64,000 nucleotides of DNA. Source: Dipylidium caninum (taxonomy: Eukaryota > Platyhelminthes > Cestoda > Cyclophyllidea > Dipylidiidae). A model generated the notes under the pieces. That model was not told where the DNA came from and did not search any database. It saw nothing but the letters and a program-made list of their open reading frames with translations. Position 1 is the first letter of the stretch; the number at the start of each line of letters is the position of its first letter. A program made the position numbers and the translations under genes. The stretch lies in contig QEYB01000654.1 of the NCBI GenBank assembly GCA_017562135.1, positions 310,001 through 374,000 of the forward strand, read 5' to 3'. Shown in pieces: positions 61,701 to 64,000 of the stretch.

Positions 61701-62508
61701 CGCACGACGACGACGACGACTGCGGCCGCGTGGACGCCGGTCGGCTGAGTCCGCTCACCTCACCGTCAGACAAGTGCGTCCGCTCCACCTCCACCTCTGC
61801 CCTCCCCGCTCCGCACACCACGGAGTCGTCCTTTATGGAAGACTTCAAAACCTCCGAACCGGCTGGCGAGGTGCGGAAGGTGGCGAGAGGCTCCTTGGAC
61901 GCGGAGGGTCGTGTTGCGAGACACTGAGTGTACGAAGCCCCATTGGAACGGGCTTCTCGTGGGGTCACAGCCGATCGCGCCGGTGTGCTCATCTGCTCCG
62001 CCTCCGAGGGGGGCAACTCGAGGGAGTTCAACTTCAAGGCTGGCGCACGCACCCCCGAGGTGGCAGTTTGAACAGCCTCGCAGCCCGACGCCGTCTTCAG
62101 CGATCGAATGCTCCTCTCCACCTCCTGCAGAACACTCGAGATGTCCGAACACCGCGGTGACCGACCGGTCGACGTCGCGTGCTTCTGCTGCCTCTGACCG
62201 GGCGGCGCCTCGCCCAGTCGAGTGCGGATCTGTTGCAGCACCGCCTCAATCGAGGCCACGGTGCTCTCCCGCAGCCTCGCATTCCGCGTCCTTGCGGCCT
62301 CCTCGAGGGTGTCTTTCAGGTCCTGCAGAAGCCGCATCAGACCGGCCGAGGCCTCGCCTCGTGACGTCTTCGCCTCGACGGACGCCTTCGTGGACTCCGC
62401 CTCGCCGACGGGGCAGCTCAACCGCCCCTCCGCCTCTCCACCCTCGGCCGCGTTGCCCCGCGAACTGGGATTCTGACTGCCACTTCGACTGCTACTGCCA
62501 CTCACCAT
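58735..62508 (-). CDS. Unknown single-exon protein with repeated 16-residue helical module
   Basis: Uninterrupted frame of about 1257 residues from the first ATG (62508-62506) to TGA; the frame stays open 11 codons upstream to an AG at 62542-62543. I do not recognise it. The N-terminal two thirds are rich in Ser, Arg and Glu with low-complexity spacers. Roughly a dozen copies of a helical module recur, for example VLKEVRQSMRSIE, VLCMLTEVRDSIRKLS, VASLLGDIRASIRCME, MMEILKDIKESLISIE and VREALNEIRESINQIA. The pattern is hydrophobic-x-x-Leu-x-Glu/Asp-Ile-Arg/Lys-x-Ser-Ile-x-x-Ile-Glu, which suggests coiled coils. The C-terminus is distinct: TFTLSFVGNQ...PMIININGRKFKC. A cytoskeletal or scaffold role would be a guess. 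The lack of introns over 3.8 kb is unlike its neighbours. Confidence 0.75.
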   Translation of the reverse strand: MVSGSSSRSGSQNPSSRGNAAEGGEAEGRLSCPVGEAESTKASVEAKTSRGEASAGLMRLLQDLKDTLEEAARTRNARLRESTVASIEAVLQQIRTRLGEAPPGQRQQKHATSTGRSPRCSDISSVLQEVERSIRSLKTASGCEAVQTATSGVRAPALKLNSLELPPSEAEQMSTPARSAVTPREARSNGASYTQCLATRPSASKEPLATFRTSPAGSEVLKSSIKDDSVVCGAGRAEVEVERTHLSDGEVSGLSRPASTRPQSSSSSCGEAARSPQPFLRGQSGGPPSSAVESRFVERSAESSFKIHPPGTNSGLLRDSNSELRRSFSGEASCPRPRAIASTASEFFPSTKVLADPRYSDCSSGLCDYIGCVDDRLSKRSQYSLTEERAAGLARDRCIPPYAESGGRRSSRLSRIFRSLRSFSPSFLRPKCESRPVDPVELCSRLMSFCAEMQAASRPGERHSHDTYSREIVYTRPEAVELPQGTEIVLRRSGSTFQEPSFCRVPSRNSPAPSSRLARCEVEFNSAPSPPPSCAACLRTWEFDRPSGRPVSPQPSWREERLEAGIREASTPAPSCASTAQAPDRDRPSGRSTDAEILEVLKEVRQSMRSIESKQENIQRKVDSDLKSLLHEATDSFHASACHHDAKSRESEAPVRSASEAASRQLSLARTASSKDEKLLRADLQPADAKQTRGQRGESKAAEEVSSCGVHSLPKSRVGESRGPSQENVDSAELRKTLSELQQSIQAMERRDVSSPSPEVLCMLTEVRDSIRKLSTVHQEQVAMPPQPEVLKALEEIRATIERAEERNQVAQEKARQEVMQLLTAVKQSIHSIEVTSNERSALKNQQLFEKLNEMRLSVSRLEVKSTMTGSMLNPKVASLLGDIRASIRCMETSRTSQKNAAESRMMEILKDIKESLISIEGRKSELRRPNVNMFVLKGSKKSVNDDIRSSKSSSKRNIEISTSPRGSSRSSLRKCRSQMSQEAVESPVSAPKMPAEPPPTSTADPYVREALNEIRESINQIATNGPPASLSGDDTKYKEVRQSIQELRQEMHSLVEKQKEVVGRLSRESSATQLQELASELADIRSGMRSLIDTIPSIVEVARSEKTSSQVNGRGSLCPLPSPHEDSAESGCDNDAEMPSPMCRKVMEMLEEMKTEEAMEREVLRCVRIASSAPEVLTNDRASVGKPLSSTPVVSCRSERVSSNCRGTSLNIPVTSSNQLPSTFTLSFVGNQPQALDLGQPMIININGRKFKCSKM

Positions 62509-62704
62509 GTCGCCGCGCCTTCTCCCACGCGGGCTGCCCACCTAATCCCAACCGAAATCGATTGACCCCGCCTCCCCCGCCCCCCCGGCCCTGTCACGTG
62601 TCAAACCGCACGACGTGGGCCGCCCCGACGACGCGCCTCGGCTGTCGGAGCGCGGTTGAGGCGCCAGGCGAGACAAAACCACACCTCGAATAAAACAATC
62701 GTCC

Positions 62705-62710
62705 TTTATT
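62705..62710 (-). terminator. AATAAA polyadenylation signal
   Basis: Minus-strand AATAAA about 150 bases after the stop of the upstream partial gene and about 200 bases before the ATG of the next minus-strand gene. Confidence 0.5.
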
Positions 62711-62715
62711 TATCT

Positions 62716-62751
62716 ATTTGTTTGCTTGCTTGTTTGTTTGTTTGTTTGTTT
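62716..62751. repeat. (TTTG)n tetranucleotide repeat
   Basis: TTTG/TTGC tandem run in the short gap between the two minus-strand genes. Confidence 0.8.
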
Positions 62752-62858
62752 ATACTTTTTCGACATGTCCAAAGCATTGGTGTGGCCCCAACACCGCGAT
62801 GTTTGGTGATGTCGTCGGGCGTGGGGGTGGGGGGGGGGCAGTCGGCGCGAAGTGGCAC

Positions 62859-64000
62859 TCACTCCGTGGACGGTGGGGAGCGCGTCGGCGGTGTTTTGCA
62901 CTCGGAGGCGTTGGAGGCCTCGCCTCCATCGCAGTTGGGATTGGCGTCGTGGATTTTACTCGTCTCATTGTCAATTTCATGGCTGGGGCTGTTCAGTCCC
63001 CGCTCGATAAAACAATTGGGCAGACTGTTGGAGCGTTCGCCCGCGAAGATGGTGCCAATCGCCTCGGCGATCTGCCATTCGTCGTGGGTGAAGGGGAAGG
63101 CGTTGACGGCGGTCCCGGTGTACTCGACCGAGCGTTTGCTGGGCGCCTCCAGGGACATCGGCAACGACTCCACCACTGGAGCCGTGTCGGTGGTCAAAGC
63201 GACGCCTTTTCTGTCCGTAGTCACGTCAGCAGGCGGTTGGGCGAAGGTCTCGGACGGTTCGTTGGGCTCGAAGAGTCGCGTAACTTGGACGGTTCCGCTG
63301 TCCTCCGCAGGCGGTGACGCGACCGCCCGAGGGCAGACGGGGCTGCTGCCACCGACCTCCGCCCCGGCGGACGCGGGCACCCGCTGACGGAGAATGTTCT
63401 CCAGTTGCTTGATGCACTTGTTGGCGGCGATGAGACTGTTCAGCGCCCACTTGACGGACTCCACCGACGGCGTCTGTTGGGCGGGACAGGTGACGCGGTT
63501 GCTCGGCGCCAGACTGCGGTGAATCTCCCTCACCGCGGCGACAATTTTCGACTCGCCGCCGCTGAGAGAGAGCAGCTCGCACTCGAGTTGGACGAGGAGT
63601 TGGCGCAGCCTCTCCACATCTGCGGGCTGCGGACACGTCGAGGTGACCGCCTGCCGCAGGGCGAACAGGAGGCCCAAAACCGTCGCCTCCAGGTCACAGT
63701 TGGGCAAATAAATGTCCGGTTGTATGTGATGAAGGTGTGTCCGCAGTTTACCCATCACATCGGTGAGTTGGGGCGTCTCTCGCATGCGTCCGACGGGCTG
63801 GCCACACTTGGCGCCGCTGTCGTCCCGGTGCGTCTGCAGGTAGAGCGCAACCCGATGGATTTCGCCCGTGGTCACCGTGATGGCCGACTGGCGCAGACCC
63901 TGTCGCGACACCTCGCAGTCGAGGCAGCGCATCACCTTCACCACCTTCTTCAACAATCCCGCCTCCGGCCGTCGGGCGTAGAGTCCCTGCTTCACGACTT
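62859..64000 (-). CDS. Unknown protein, C-terminal part, cut by window edge
   Basis: Open frame of at least 378 codons entering from beyond base 64000 and ending at TGA 62861-62859. I do not recognise it. It is mostly helical with leucine-rich stretches (LRQLLVQLECELLSLS, VAAVREIHRSL, NSLIAANKCIKQLENIL) that resemble in style the modules of the next gene downstream, followed by a low-complexity C-terminus. The stop codon overlaps a strong GTGAGT donor at 62862-62857, so the frame could instead splice on into the gene at 58.7-62.5 kb. The AATAAA at 62705 argues for a separate gene. Confidence 0.6.
   Translation of the reverse strand, partial: VVKQGLYARRPEAGLLKKVVKVMRCLDCEVSRQGLRQSAITVTTGEIHRVALYLQTHRDDSGAKCGQPVGRMRETPQLTDVMGKLRTHLHHIQPDIYLPNCDLEATVLGLLFALRQAVTSTCPQPADVERLRQLLVQLECELLSLSGGESKIVAAVREIHRSLAPSNRVTCPAQQTPSVESVKWALNSLIAANKCIKQLENILRQRVPASAGAEVGGSSPVCPRAVASPPAEDSGTVQVTRLFEPNEPSETFAQPPADVTTDRKGVALTTDTAPVVESLPMSLEAPSKRSVEYTGTAVNAFPFTHDEWQIAEAIGTIFAGERSNSLPNCFIERGLNSPSHEIDNETSKIHDANPNCDGGEASNASECKTPPTRSPPSTE

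Noticed and set aside
58862..63387. Plus-strand open frames of 100-260 codons over the coiled-coil genes
   Set aside because: Antisense shadows of Ser/Arg/Glu-rich minus-strand frames; no family resemblance.
1..64000. tRNA, rRNA, CRISPR array, transposase or reverse transcriptase
   Set aside because: Scanned for tRNA B-box words, regular repeat-spacer patterns and retroelement motifs; none convincing.

Overview
The window is nuclear DNA of an intron-rich animal, most likely a parasitic flatworm (cestode or trematode). The lineage is inferred from gene style, not proven: many coding introns are only 25-50 bases long, the shortest lie at the 5' ends of genes (a layout described for Schistosoma), and there is a small secreted Ly6/three-finger protein of a kind expanded in flatworms. 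No bacterial operon, CRISPR array, tRNA or recognisable transposon was seen. Gene models were built by joining exons at GT-AG (once GC-AG) sites with phase checks and by comparison with remembered protein families.

Layout. 0.7-3.5 kb (+): an alpha-galactosidase-family lysosomal glycosidase closest to NAGA. 5.1-5.5 kb (-): cytochrome c with a frame break near its start. 6.8-7.6 kb (-): the last three exons of an unidentified gene. 7.6-13.2 kb: AT-rich and mostly empty. 13.2-33.9 kb (+): one long LAMMER/CLK kinase gene with an RS-rich, acidic N-terminus and an EHLAMMER kinase domain. 34.4-34.9 kb (-): a complete four-exon Ly6/CD59-like GPI protein. 36.2-38.3 kb (-) and 41.6-51.8 kb (+): two very divergent alpha-tubulin-like genes, head to head. 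52.0-53.0 kb (-): OVCA2/FSH1-type serine hydrolase. 54.3-57.6 kb (-): V-ATPase subunit H, 13 exons, about 483 codons. 58.7-62.5 kb (-): a single-exon protein of about 1257 residues built on a repeated 16-residue helical module. 62.9-64 kb (-): the 3' part of another gene of similar style, cut by the window edge.

The most unusual content is the tubulin pair. Both keep the GTP-binding core and share intron positions, but both lack the K40 acetylation site and the C-terminal tyrosine, both change the alpha-tubulin catalytic Glu254 (to Gln and Asp), and both carry cysteine-rich C-terminal extensions. In the plus-strand gene the extension is about 443 residues over twelve exons, roughly doubling the protein, and ends in a histidine-rich segment. 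This looks like a specialised, previously uncharacterised microtubule system.

Six single-base frame breaks fall inside otherwise well conserved exons of four genes. The simplest reading is residual assembly indels, several next to homopolymers; any automatic annotation here will be fragmented by them.
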